From: Kappaphycus alvarezii
Lineage: Eukaryota > Rhodophyta > Florideophyceae > Gigartinales > Solieriaceae
Reading direction: 5' to 3'
Assembly (NCBI GenBank): GCA_002205965.3
Contig: NADL03000073.1
Span: 186,001-250,000, forward strand
DNA: 64,000 bases
The position numbers and the translations under genes were made by a program. Below, piece after piece: positions 36,430-48,070 of the stretch (its first letter is position 1; every line of letters starts with the position of its first letter). The notes beneath the pieces were generated by a model. It made no database searches. It saw only the letters and a list, made by a program, of their open reading frames with translations, and was not told where the DNA came from.

Positions 36430-38640
36430 ATTCATTTATGTGTATCCGAAAATCAGCCATCCAGGTGTTCAAGACAAGAAAAGGATCTTCAGAAATGTTG
36501 AAAGAGACATTTGCTGGAACATAGTTGAGAATAAGGAAGTGGAGAAAATTGAGGGTTCTGATTCTCTCCTACGAGCTTCCTTGACCGGTATTCTACATCA
36601 TCAGATTGTCAGTTATTTCATGGAGACCCAGTAAATGTCGGGGACAGGTGCACAACAAATATCATCCTCTTGACACGAGTGGTTTGGAGTTATGGACCAC
36701 ATGCACAGGTTGATGGTACTTCAAGAATTGATAAAGGAATGTTTCGACACTTGGAAAAGATTTCTATGGGACGTAAAATATTGAAATGCGGTCACGAAAT
36801 TGAAAAAGTGAGACAATCTGCGAGCCAAAAATTGCAAACATTCCGCATAGTTCTACATGGAAAACAATTATGTGATAAATGAAGAGGATTTCGTGATGGG
36901 TCTTCCAGACTATGCTCCGCCAAAATGGACAACAGCCGCTCGGTAAATATGTAGCATCTCATAATGATTTTATGCTAAATAGAAGGGAGAGTAATCTTAA
37001 ACAGATTGCAGCAAACAAATTACGTTTTTCAGTGGATGTCATTGAATAAATTGGTGGTATTATAATTCCGGACACCAGCGCTCGTTTCTTTCGCATCGGA
37101 AGTAGGAAGCCCGAACCAAAGGGAGATTATAGGATTGGTTGACTGTCAAGTATACCGCAAATTTGGCAACATTGTGTCTTTGAAATCAATTACAGAATAT
37201 ATGAGGACAAAGGGGGTGGACGACGCAAAAGCAAAAATCTACATTCTTTATCGACTTCGGGGTCTTTACCGGGATAATGGATACAAGGTGGCCCCCTACA
37301 AAATCTTGTCGGATAATTTCCAAAAAGCAAAAGCAGAAATTAAAAAGGCTAGAAAGTGCGAAACTCTGGTGGAAGAGGACCACTGACCCGATGATATGGA
37401 AATGATCAATCGCAATATTTTGCAGATATGCGAAATTTATGATGATATGCAATCAAATATAGGTAATGACTGTGACAAATAACCAATCATACTGGAGAAG
37501 TATCGAGATTTTTCCCTTCTGTTCTTCTCCAGAAGTTAGCGATGTGTAAGGCATCTCTGGAATCTGAGAAAGATAATTTTCACCCTGACCTGGACATAAA
37601 TATACAAGGGGCTAAAGATTTGCAACCAGAGTCCGATGCCCATCATTCTTATACATCAGAGGCTCCTGAGAAGAATTCATAGCTCACTGGAAAGGATGGT
37701 CCTACTTACCCAGTTTCAGAAGAAAATAGGGTGCTTGACAGTCAAGAGCTCGATTTCGCATTAAATTATGAAGCAATATAAGCTCATCGGACACAATGCT
37801 CTGAGAGACTGGAAACAGCACAATCAAAGCGCCATAGAATGGATGTCTCGGAAATATTAGGTATTCAATGCCATCAAATGAGGTGACAGACGGTTCATAA
37901 GGGAGAAATAGAGGAAGATACCACTTTCTTCGACATGTTACTGATATATCCCCCATATTGCACTCCAAAATCGCGGTCATGATTGCGTACGAAAGTTTCG
38001 TATGAGGTGAAGAATTGAGAGCCATTGCACAGGTTTCTCGTAAATAACTACGTCCAAGAGGACGGATTTTTGTTTACATTTATTATATAGCACACTAAAT
38101 GGCTGTCCGCGTTTCGAGATTGAGGTTTTACTGGAAAAGACTATCCTTTTGTCATGGTCAAGAACACTTTCAAACTTAAATATTGGCGTGGTGATGAATT
38201 CCCAAAGAATGAATCTGAATTTACATTTTTTTTGCCAGAGCACAAAGAACGGGGCTGATAGAGTTAAAACCGACTTGAAAATCCGAACCATGCGATATTG
38301 AAAAAATAAAAGCGAACATTTGCTGCTATCATCAGTGTCCCTGTAAACCGCAGTGAGCTATTCACACCTGGCACGAAGTCACCAGTTATTGTTGAGGAGA
38401 AGAGCACGAAGCTTTTGTGCGAACTGTTAGCAAGTTTTTGTCCTAATGGGGCATTCGTAATAGACCTCTACGCAGGTATGTTAAGTACGGCAATTTCTTG
38501 CCTAGAAACTGGAAGAAAGTGTGTTTCAATTGAAAATAATTCTGACTACTTTCGTTTAGCATTTTAGCATCTACGAAAAGAAGCTCTTGTTATTTCAATT
38601 CAATGCGAAGGAAAAGTTAAAAAAGAATGGCTCTGATTTC
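36430..38640 (+). pseudogene. ParB-like / beta-class DNA methyltransferase relic
   Basis: Two recognisable parts on one strand. Near 36675-36780 is a ParB-like motif, VMDHMHRLMVLQELI, where the family has D-G-x-H-R. From about 37925 come the methyltransferase signatures: FDMLLIYPPYCTPKS (the DPPY motif IV region, with the D replaced) and then, about 170 codons on, EEKSTKLLCELLASFCPNGAF and VIDLYAGMLSTAISCLETGR (motif X then motif I, the F-x-G-x-G region), then CVSIENNSDYF (motif II). Motif IV before motifs X and I is the beta-class order of N6-adenine or N4-cytosine methyltransferases. The middle (37135-37386, 83 codons) is a charged helical segment (DNFQKAKAEIKKARK). The ParB-like plus DPPY-methylase architecture is known from bacteria and phages; here it sits between transposase relics. 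The gene is broken with several breaks. Carrier element unknown. Confidence 0.6.
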
Positions 38641-39195
38641 TTCACGGAAACTAGCTTTATCTGTGAATTACGGCACGTCCATGATTTCAATGCAGGACCC
38701 GGATATATGCCCCGCCGATATTAACTATAGGACCCGTTCCGTGGATCAAAGTCTGAGTAGGTTCAAAGAAGGACAAGCGATAAAGCTTTTCAATGAAGGG
38801 CGCAATGTAGGAAATAGATTGAAGGAGGGGTCCAAAGCCCAATTTTTCCGAAAAAAGCATCCATTGAACCTAGTTACGAGATTATCAACGTGTAGGGAAA
38901 GATATGGTCTGCATCTACGATGTTAGTATTTTTACTGGCATGCAGTGCGTATTGAACCACTACAAGCTCGGAGCAGTATAGAGTATCCCAGTAACACTTG
39001 GCGATATCAGGGCCGACTTCTTCGCTTGGGACATCAAAGAAATGGAACTAGATATTTAGCTGCACCTCTTAGCTGGTTTCATTCCAACCGTAAAAATAAA
39101 CTAGATATTGATGGTAAAAAACAAACAAGTTTCCTCAGCAGTTTCCATCTTTGTAATTTTAGTCTTCCTCTTTACATTCAGTTTTAAAAATTCAT
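38627..39195 (+). pseudogene. Unrecognised coding-like stretch after the methyltransferase relic
   Basis: A 99-codon frame (38627-38926) and an 80-codon frame (38945-39187) follow the methyltransferase directly. Peptides such as VCIYDVSIFTGMQCVLNHYK (near 38905-38960, another frame) look protein-like, but I cannot name a family. This may be the next gene of the same element or random open sequence. Confidence 0.25.
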
Positions 39196-39229
39196 CGGAA
39201 CCAGTTCGAATAGGCGTGCAAGTAGGAAT

Positions 39230-39550
39230 TTGACATCCTATGGGGAGTGGCGCTGCCGGCAAAGCCGATGGAAATGACCTCCGCAGGTGGGGTGTGGTGG
39301 ATACCGGTGCAGGGGCAAAGTGTCTGGAGGTTCTCAATCGTGATTGATGAGGGTCTCGGTCCTCTTACGGTAGTGTTCGGGGCTGAGAGCATGGTCCGCA
39401 ACAATGTGTCCGTCGGCCTGCTGGGGGAAGGCAGCTGGATGAGGGGCGGGGTGGGAGCGAGAGTGTCCATGCCCCGGACAGATACGACAGGGAGAGCAAA
39501 TCAAGTAGGGGAAATGGCGGAGTCGACGGGAATACTGCCGCCACGTTGGC
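39230..39550 (+). pseudogene. GC-rich island, possible LTR-protease fossil
   Basis: A sharply GC-rich 320-base island in AT-rich DNA. One frame reads WGVVDTGAGAKCLEVLNRD near 39280-39340, which resembles the D-T-G-A active site of a retropepsin. Both strands have open frames of about 100 codons here. The protease reading is tentative; the base composition alone shows that it came from elsewhere. Confidence 0.3.
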
Positions 39551-39559
39551 GTATGTAGG

Positions 39560-41380
39560 TATGGACTCGTTATTTGTGGTGTCAGTGATAGTTTATTGTA
39601 CAGTAGAACTTTACTCCGGTATTCTGCATTACATTATTTCTCATTGTATGGTACTGTATTTTATTGTACAGTGTTGCACTTTGTTCCATTACACGGTATT
39701 GTTCTACAGCTTGAATTCTGAAATTGAGTAAATCGTCGTTGTACACATAAATCGAGTTTTAATACACCTAAACTGTATTCTGCGCTAATAAGTGAAACAC
39801 TTTGAATATTCTCAGTACTTGATCTAGAAGAAATAAGTTTAGAATTAAATAATACTGAAAAGGGGTCTCTATTAATAAGCGTGAGTAGAGGAATATTTTC
39901 TTTGTCACCGATGTTTAACGATGCTGATAGCTTCTCTGAAAGTTGACTGATACAGTTTTTCTGCTTGATATTCATCTAAAAGTAGTTATTTTGCATCATT
40001 TTGATTAAAAAACTTCTAATAGAGTTGGCTCTTTAAACAATAATGATGACCGTCAAAATGGTAATAAAACGAACTTTCAAAAAGGGGACGATAGATCAAA
40101 ATGAAGCAGTAAACTACGTAAACCGAATCACTTTGCTCAATTTACTAGTAAGTTACCTTACTTATGTATGAAGTTTGAAGTCAACTCGATCCCAATAATC
40201 CCTTTTTAATTTAAATTTATTGTTGAAAATAGTCATTATGTTAATTCATTTTCTAATTTTTAGGTATCTTTTCAGCATCTCTCCAGAGACATTGTCCCCG
40301 AGAGGTTATAAAAAAAGTTAAAATTCTGTTTCAGGACTGGAGAGTTACTAGGATTGTTTCAGCGTAAAATCAGAGTAAGTATTTATGCCTTTTAAAGTTC
40401 TGAAGCTCTCAGTACTGGTTCTCTGACTTCTATAAGCCTCTGATCCTCATATCGTATGCAATGAATCATAAAATGATTTTCGGGACTAAAAAAATTACCC
40501 AGATATGTTTAGACCTTTGGAGGCCAATCTTGTACAGCGCTAGGGACTGCACAGCTGTGACGGGACTGTGCAGTTGTCGCTCGCGCAGGTTCAAACCGGG
40601 TCCGGCTGGAGAGACAATGAATTACTTTACTGTACTTGGGCTGCTGTACCTTAATGGGAAAGAGACTTTAGTATCCGCCGGACATTGGGTAGCAGCCCAA
40701 AGGGTTGCCGGTGAGGTGTTGCTGTAGTGTACACTGGTCGGTAGGAATGAGACAGCAGAGGGTTAATAAATAACGAGGTGAGAAGGTCGATGAGGGCGTG
40801 GACAGACACAAACAACACAGACCGAAAACCAAGTCACTTGCATGGACGCCTTGTTCCCGAGTATTTTATTATTTTATAATGAGACATTAGATTACTTTTT
40901 TATTCGTCTAGGAATTTTTCTGCAAGTAACTGAGGATTTTGACCAGTAACTGTGCATATAGTCTGAAAAAAAGAAAGCACAGCTTCCATTCACTTTCGAA
41001 TGACTAATCCGAAACATAAATTTGAACATAGCTTATTAAGATGTTTCATCGTTTTGAAAAGAATATCCACTAAAAGAAGACAGAAGACCAAATCAACAGA
41101 TAAAGGGTGCGCAAACATTCACCTCGCGAAATTGTATTACACACTTGCAAAATAAATATGGAGTTGATGGCTATACAGTAGACAAAAGCTTTAAATATTG
41201 CGCAATATTTCGAGCAACACCTGACACATAGGCAAACAGCTCGATTCCAATAGAGGAAAGAGTAAATGCCAGAAGAGCGGGAAAAATAGTAATTGACGGA
41301 AACAATACCTAAAAAGGATAGTAATTTAGTAGGTAGCACAGCGCCCGAGGAGGAAAACAGCAAAATCGGGCGATGGAAAA
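39560..41380. other. Mostly AT-rich unassigned stretch
   Basis: It contains a GTAC/ATTGTA-rich block at 39580-39710 and a GC-richer block at 40530-40740 with an 88-codon frame (40461-40727). In the latter, GGTTCAAACC near 40591 resembles a tRNA B box, but no A box is placed correctly. No gene recognised. Confidence 0.35.
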
Positions 41381-41399
41381 TGTTACGGCTGCATAAACG

Positions 41400-42640
41400 G
41401 CCAATGCGTCACGGTTTCTAGCATATGCTGCCGTGGCTAGCGAATAGTAGCTGTTTTTATACAAAAGCTAGCCTGTACACAACGACTCTATTGAAGAACG
41501 TTATTCCAGGACTTTTATTCTAAGTCGCCTATTACCGACTTGTTTTACGAAAGGTTGGCAGTCAGGCAATTTTTTAGATGTCTAACTATAATAGAGAATA
41601 ACTTGATGGAATCTACGGTACTATTTATGACTATTTTGGTACACATTAAAATATCTGACGCGGTCGGAGAAGTACCTCTATTGCAAGAGATACCATTTTT
41701 GTTGGTGCTTACTTTTTTAAAATGCGGCAGGTACAGTAATGGGACTTTATGGCGAGATTGTTTCAGCAGAAAGCATCTATCCTCAAATAACAAGTAGGAA
41801 AGTTTATAGAAGTGATTTGTGATTATCTCTACGAAGAACTAGTTGTCAGGGCTTCTAACTGTTACACAATAAAGAAGCTGGCATCTATGGACTGTACCTT
41901 CAATAATTTCTGTCAGACCCATTATGCAACAGAAGTTACATTCCAGCAGAGTTATAGTTCAAGTGGAAGTCTACAAGACGGGAAACTTTATTTAAGTGGT
42001 AAGCAAAACTCCACGGTTACAAATTTGAGCTTCGGCTTTACCAAATAGACTAACGATAGGGTGCAGCAAGCACTATCTAGGATCAGTTTCGGAATTCGAT
42101 ATTTTTAGAAGAATGCCACCGTTTCATGAAGCGCAGCTCTTTAAGCATGCAGGCGATGTAGAATTGGAGGACCCAGATGCGGCCCACGAAACTTGTTTTT
42201 TTTGACAAGGGATACCAGGGTATCAAAGAGATCTGCAGGGTGATACATCCCAAAAAGCCGTTAACGGAATTACTACTCTCGCGAAGAACAAGAAAAAAAT
42301 CTATCCCTTCCGATAGAATTTTTTGTTCAGAACTGCTTCGGACGGATGGTTTGTTTGTGGATCGTTCTACATACAAAATGAAAATGGAAAGAAAAAACTA
42401 AGACAAGTTTTTAAAATCTGATTTTTTATTTATTAACTATCATATACGGATGAACAAACTACTTCTAAGGGATAGCTAGCACTACTGTCGCGTGAAGAAT
42501 CGCTTTTATTCAATAGGCAAGGATATTCGTCCCAAGCGACGTCTTACGCAGGCAGAATATAGGGCCAAGCGCGACAGGCGCATGGAAAACACTTCGAGGC
42601 CTCTGTTGGAAGCGACAGCGCACGCACATCTACTCTAACA
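41400..42640 (+). pseudogene. Harbinger-like DDE transposase relic
   Basis: The pieces appear in the order expected for DDE_Tnp_4/PIF-Harbinger transposases. LASMDCTFNNF near 41881-41910 corresponds to the first catalytic D ('V-D-C-T-F' in the family). LVFFDKGYQGIKEICRVIHP (42192-42250) is the second D with G-Y-Q-G. SDRIFC and FGRMVCLW near 42318-42365 correspond to the third acidic-residue region ('DRIIVENYFGR'). The tail CRVKNRFYSIGKDIRPKRRL, then TQAEYRAKRDRR, at 42488-42583 matches the Y-R-x-x-x-N-R-L-Y C-terminus. The protein would mediate cut-and-paste transposition. Frames change and stops occur, so it is inactive. The DNA-binding partner gene was not found. Confidence 0.7.
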
Positions 42641-42877
42641 ATGGCGCTTCGTAACCGTTATCAAACGGACACTCCATCTACGAAAAGCCAGCAGTATTAC
42701 GAATTTGAAGCGCAGTTTTCGGTTCATATGTTTGCTTATAGAGATAGAGAGTCCTTCTTTCTTGCAGTAAACAAATTTTTTTGTTTGTCATTTCTGCTTT
42801 TGGCATTTTTTTATAACTTACTTTTTCAGCTACAATTTTGGCTACTCATCTGCACGGATTCTGATTTTTTCGTTTGA
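42641..42877 (+). CDS. Small open frame after the Harbinger-like relic
   Basis: A 78-codon frame starting MALRNRYQTDTPSTKSQQYY, beginning just after the transposase stop. The first 45 residues are polar and protein-like; the rest is a hydrophobic stretch encoded by AT-rich DNA and may be read-through into non-coding sequence. I recognise no family. It could be a second exon or gene of the same transposon. Confidence 0.25.
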   Translation: MALRNRYQTDTPSTKSQQYYEFEAQFSVHMFAYRDRESFFLAVNKFFCLSFLLLAFFYNLLFQLQFWLLICTDSDFFV

Positions 42878-42879
42878 AA

Positions 42880-45840
42880 TCTTCAATTGCTTTTGAAACC
42901 TAGTTCAGAGACTGTTATTCGTTAAATTGTTTGAAAAATGTGTAAAACATTTGAAGACAAGCCAAATTTTTCCTTATCCTTTTCACATGTAAGCTACTAA
43001 GGAAAGGTAAATAACTTCAATTGATCTTGTCTACGCTTCTTTATATCTCTTAATAGGTTCAAATCAAATGGATGCAATGATATACAAAAAAAGTCTCAAA
43101 GTTTTTCTTGATTAGAACATGGTTAAAAAAATCCAATATGATATGAATTCACTACGTTCGGGCAAGTAGATGTTCTACAATCCTAAAGAATTCACTCAGC
43201 TGATATCAAGTCATGTTGAAAAAAACAACCAAAAGCACGCGGAGAGTGCCAAGTCAAACCCACATGAGTCAAATTGAGGAACAAACTGGACTTTCATACT
43301 ATATATTGTAGCTGAGACTAAACCGATCCGTTCTTGAATATTTAGAACGCATCTGCGTAAAGTGAGACCTAATTAAGTCAACAATTTGGTCATTCTTGAA
43401 GTAAAGATTGGCCAATGAAGTTTTAATTGGTACCAAGATTTCCCCATGGCCGTTTTCACAACTCTGAAATTTTCATTTTCCTATTTTATAACTGCGCAAA
43501 TGTCAAGCTTTATGCTCATCCCGCTATCTAAATATTTACCATATCATGTGATTGCTACAAGAAGCTTTCATGGTAATTAATCCAAGAACTTACTCCCCAA
43601 AAAAAAACTACCTGAAGTCTTTCGATATTCGAAGAAAAAACACTGAAAATTTTTATTACAGCCGCATTAGCATACTGAAGTTCATCCATACGTGAAGAGA
43701 AGGAAAAGTGAAGACAAAAATAATATTATCTGTAAAAATATAATCAAATCATTCGCTCCCTTTAGTGGTATTTTTTTTCCACTTAAGCATAATACCATAT
43801 TTCAGGTGAATCTGAACTAGTTTCACTCGTACACTGGGAATAGTTTAGTCTTAAGAGGAATTGTTTTTTACATTTCTAAACTACCAGTGAAATTTTACAA
43901 TACTAGGTACACCAGTTCTGTAACAAGAAATATGTAAAGGTAAGCATTACTGCTGTTATTCTATTTACTGCTTAGTTTATAATACGTAATGTTAAGAGTA
44001 ATGTAAAGAACTCTTAAAATATATGCAATAATGTCAGAGTTAATTTAAATACAAATAAATATTTACTACAATAAATTGGTTCACAAGCTCGGAACTGTAG
44101 TATGACATAGAACATATCTACAATTTCAACACACAGCAGATTTAGATTAGGTTAAGTCAAGAAATGAAATAATGTAACTAAATTTAGTTTCTATATCCTA
44201 AATGGTACATTTAATAACAAAGAATGGGGGATAAGAACGTAAAGCATAATGTTTTAGTGCAGTCTGGTCCAAAACCAGTAAAGTTTCTGTTCTCATCTCT
44301 GATTTAGTATTGCAATAAATGGAACCATAAAACACGAAAAAGTGATCTTTATGGTTGAAATTTTCATAGCGGGTTTATTATTATTCAAGGTACGACTTAC
44401 TTCACTACCAACCCAGTCCACACATATTTCGCAGCGAAAACCACCGTTTTTCAATTTTTGGTTGGTTAATATATTTCTTTCAGCTCCTTGGAATTTGTTT
44501 CAATCATTACAAGAAGTCATAGTTCTCTTTATTTCCAAATAGACAACAGACGTCTCATTTCTTTAGATACTTCTGCAACTCCTTCTATCAAAAAATAAAC
44601 AGACTATACGTACTGGAAAGAGCTCATCGGGGGCTTGCAGAAGTACCCGCATATTTCCATTGATCTAAATAACTCTAAATGATTTCGTTCGAAGCAGAAT
44701 TTTTTTGTTTTGTTGAGAAATTAGCAGTGAGACAGCAATTAAATAAACCATTTGGGCAAAGAGATTTTTATCGAAAATAAGGCTGTATAAGTTAGAAAGT
44801 TTCAAAGAATCATTCTAAGTCATAGAGTCAAGTAGTATTTGTTTTTTTTGAAAAGTGCAGTCTGTCAGATTGGATATTACATCGATTAATGTTCACTAAT
44901 ACGTATAGTTTCTTAATTCTATTACGCACATTGAGGCATTTTTGGAGTACATATTGCTTTAAATGAGCGTTAAGTAGGCTCAAAGATATTTATGTTCATA
45001 ATTTCGAATAAAACAAAGACGAATGCACCTTTTTAATAATACAAAGTTGATAAATTATTTTAGTCTAATATTTTACGACAATATTTTACGTCAAGGAAAA
45101 TCATTCACAGATGTCTCTACGAAGAAAACATTATCCTTTTAGATTTATATAAGCTGAAACAACTTTACGGTATTTTCCTAGAGTAGAAAGTTTTTTTTCT
45201 TTTCTCTCTTATGTGTTTTTTAATAGTTCTTTTACATTATTTTTCTCCTGTGTTAATATTTTTGTATCTCATTTTTCACTCTCAGTCTAAAGTAAGCATG
45301 TAATTAAATTTCTTCTGATACAAATTATAATGAATACATTTTACCTAATAAGTAAAAGCAGTTCTTTTGCGAAATATCCGGTCTTTTCGTTGGCGCAATA
45401 GGAATTATACCTGTCCTTTGGCAATTCAATCACAAGAAATGATTGCTAGGAATTCTTGTATATTCAGCAAAAAAAATTCTTGCCGCAAGGGGAAAATATA
45501 GTTATAGCTCAACTAATACGCGATCAGTGACCCTACTCTATATTATTTCTTTACAGAATATAATCGTACTAGGAATAAATTGTGTAATTTGCAGTTTTCT
45601 TTTTTTGCGAAAATGTTTTCTCCGAACTGCTCATTCTGAGCACTTTATTCCATAAAAATATCACAGTTTTCTCGAGGAAACTTGAACTTGGTTCCAGCTT
45701 ATTTTAAATTTTGGCATATCCTCCCCGAAAACTTATATTTCAAATAATAATAAAAATGGTTTGAAATTGATCCATAAATTACAGTCCTGCATAATGACGA
45801 AAGAAAAAATGTTAAACAATTTCGCAAAAACTACGACTTA
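42880..45840. other. AT-rich stretch without recognisable genes
   Basis: Three kilobases of AT-rich DNA with only short frames (44342-44542 and 45443-45655). I see no gene or repeat structure. Confidence 0.45.
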
Positions 45841-45849
45841 AAATTTTGT

Positions 45850-46565
45850 AATTGTTTTGGTTTTAGCTTTTTGTCATCCAAGAGGACAAATTTTGAACCT
45901 ATTCCAGAGGATACTTCCATATTTCTGATCATTACTGGGTGACCATGGGTGTATGACTTAAGTAGGTATAGTAATATATCGCAGTAAGGTTAGAAAACAT
46001 GAAAACTGTAATATTTATAAAGTTTGGAAAATTTTTCATAGCATATTTATAATTTGGATTAGTGTTGCAAATTCAGGGTTGATTTTTGGTTCTTTGAGAC
46101 GCTGTCATTAGTAGATGCCAGTACATGTCCAGTTTCTGGGTTATACGAAGAGTGACTCTGAAAAGTCATCAATTCCCACCCCTGCTCGACGGGTGGCGGG
46201 CATGGGTATGGCACCTACATATTTACCTTGGAGAAATTTCTCCTACTAGTCTCTCTCGTTCACATGATTCCCTTTAATGAATTTTATGGTATATATTATG
46301 TTTGTTTGAGATTTTATGACTAGCTAAAAATCTATACAAGCTGAGTAAATTGCTTTCTCTTGGAAAGTTGAAGAAAGGTGGCAGACAACTTCAAGTCAAT
46401 TACGAAAGTTATAAGTTGAGGGCCAATTTCTGACCAAAGAACCGTTTTTTACGCTTGTCACAGAGCATAGGTGTTAGACCCTGCCTCTTCTTTACTCGAT
46501 TGTAGCTTTCGTCCTTATCCATTTTTGTTGTTTGCTCAACTATATCACGGTAGCACTGATTCTGT
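45850..46565 (+). mobile_element. Old short-form LTR, left part (fossil)
   Basis: It matches the young short LTR in order: AGGACAAATTTTGAAC near 45883, GACGCTGTCATTAGTAGATG near 46098, the CCCACCCCTG...GGCATGGGTATGGCACC block at 46170-46212 and the R/U5-like part to CACGGTAGCACTGAT at 46565. It then stops and resumes at 47525, after a LINE. Divergence is clearly greater than between the two LTRs of copy 1. Confidence 0.65.
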
Positions 46566-46569
46566 CTGC

Positions 46570-47430
46570 GCCATCGGAATGTGGTCTATCTTCTGCTTGT
46601 CTTCACTACTACTCCCCTAAGTGTATTTCGCTCAAAAAAAACCCTCCGCAAAAGACACTTACAGAAGCAGTCTATGCTGCACAAAAGATACTCCTTAGTG
46701 ACTAACAGAGGCAAGCTTTCCGGGCTTCTACAGGCCTTCCCAGCCCAAATGAAATGGCCTTTGTGCCCACGGTCTCAAGACCAAATTTTTGACGCCCATG
46801 AGTTCTAGATGTGGCTGCTGTACTACCTTCAAACCCAGCTTTTTCGCCTCGGACACTCCATGCCACGAAGAAACTGCCCTGAGGTCCTCGACTGCTACGG
46901 GGATCACCTCATGACACTCCTGCATGCGTGGGCACCGAACCTGAAGGGACGACCGTCAAGTCGTCCGCCTCGCCCAAGAGCTGGAATAGGGAGTCCGTCA
47001 CTCTGACATCGAGCAGCGACAGGTGCTTCACCGCAAGGCAGGCACAGGCTGACACAGGCAATTGGTAGCAACGGAGGAATGGACTTTTTGACGTCAGGTT
47101 GGTCAATTATCTTGCACCCTTTAATTGGATAGTGCTTACTTTCAATCCAATCACCTCCCTCAACGCAGCCATCTTGGCAAAAATAGAAGGTATGAACCAC
47201 TACTGGCGATAGATGCTAGAGGAAGGCTTGTTTCTATTCCAATATCTACACTTTGAGGCTGGTACCCAGACGCGTACCCGGTGCTAATCGATGTCGCGCG
47301 GAACGTGGCCGTTCGAGGGATGGATACCTATGGGAAGGTTAGAGCGGTGCTAATCTAGCGCTGCTGCGGCGTCATAACTTACGCGTCATGCCTACTCGCT
47401 GACATTGATCCGTCCCTGTAAGGAATTTCA
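46570..47430 (+). mobile_element. LINE family A fragment inserted in an LTR
   Basis: The left part resembles LINE family A upstream of and through the CCHC region: FRLGHSMPRRNCPEVLDCYG, then DHLMTLLHAWAPN, near 46847-46945 parallels the WLQYY...LF..G block at 56180-56220. From 47215, RGRLVSIPIST, GWYPDAYPVLIDVARNVAVR and TYGKVRAVLI match the C-terminus at 56600-56836 (LVPVPISTLGWWHPDACAVL). The tail LLADIDPSL ends near 47420. The copy is decayed. It sits inside the old LTR, so it is younger than that LTR. Confidence 0.65.
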
Positions 47431-47524
47431 TTCAGTGTTACCCATCAGTGACAAATTATCTCGTATGAAGCATTAGCGGTGTGGACACAAACCACATCTT
47501 CCATGAACTAAAATAACCTAATAA

Positions 47525-47612
47525 TTTCCCCTTTTGTCCCCTGCAACACCTCTTTTTTGAGGTTGATGGTTCTGAGTATCTCTTCTCACGACAACATATC
47601 CCCATCTAAGCC
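47525..47612 (+). mobile_element. Old short-form LTR, right part (fossil)
   Basis: TTTTGTCCCCTGCAACACCT, GGTTCTGAGTATCTCTTCT and then ACATATCCCCATC correspond to the last 80 bases of the family LTR. They continue the part that stops at 46565. Confidence 0.65.
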
Positions 47613-47614
47613 AT

Positions 47615-48070
47615 TCCACTTGGTAAAATTGCTCAGATGTCGAACCTCATGAAGGAATTCCGGCTTTTCGGCAGGTCTTACGCGACTTTTTAATCTTTCA
47701 GCAACAGGAAAAGCACTAGCCGTTTTTGCCCCTTGGATCTCTAGTGCTTCAATTAAACCGTTGGCGAAGAAAGAAATGCCACCTTGGCCATTCGTCGTTG
47801 GGGAAACGATGCGAAAAAATGGTCGGTAGTTGCTTAATGGGACGAGTATTCCAGTAGGCGGTAGAAAACCTCTAACCCTTCAAGTGGGTATCGCCACACA
47901 AAGTCAGGTACAAACACAATTATACACGGAATCCGAAGAGTTGTTCTGAAGTACAGAAGTGATATAGCTCAAGTGTTGTTGATGATCGATCTCAAGAATA
48001 ATTTAAATGTGTGCAGCAGACCCGCTTTTTTGAAAGAGTAGGCCCATTTTTCTGAATTCTGGTAGGCTTG
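47615..48070 (-). other. Possible internal region behind a minus-strand LTR
   Basis: Lying directly downstream (minus sense) of the long LTR at 48072-49577, this stretch has protein-like sequence on the minus strand: PLSNYRPFFRIVSPTTNG, then QGGISFFANGLIEALEIQ, and FLHEVRHLSNFTKWNG. Position suggests the start of an element's internal region (leader and gag), but I recognise no gag motif, and the typical TGGTACTC primer site is not seen. Tentative. Confidence 0.35.

Noticed and set aside
40530-40740. tRNA-derived SINE suggested by GGTTCAAACC near 40591
   Set aside because: No A box at a suitable distance, no tRNA fold and no second copy seen.
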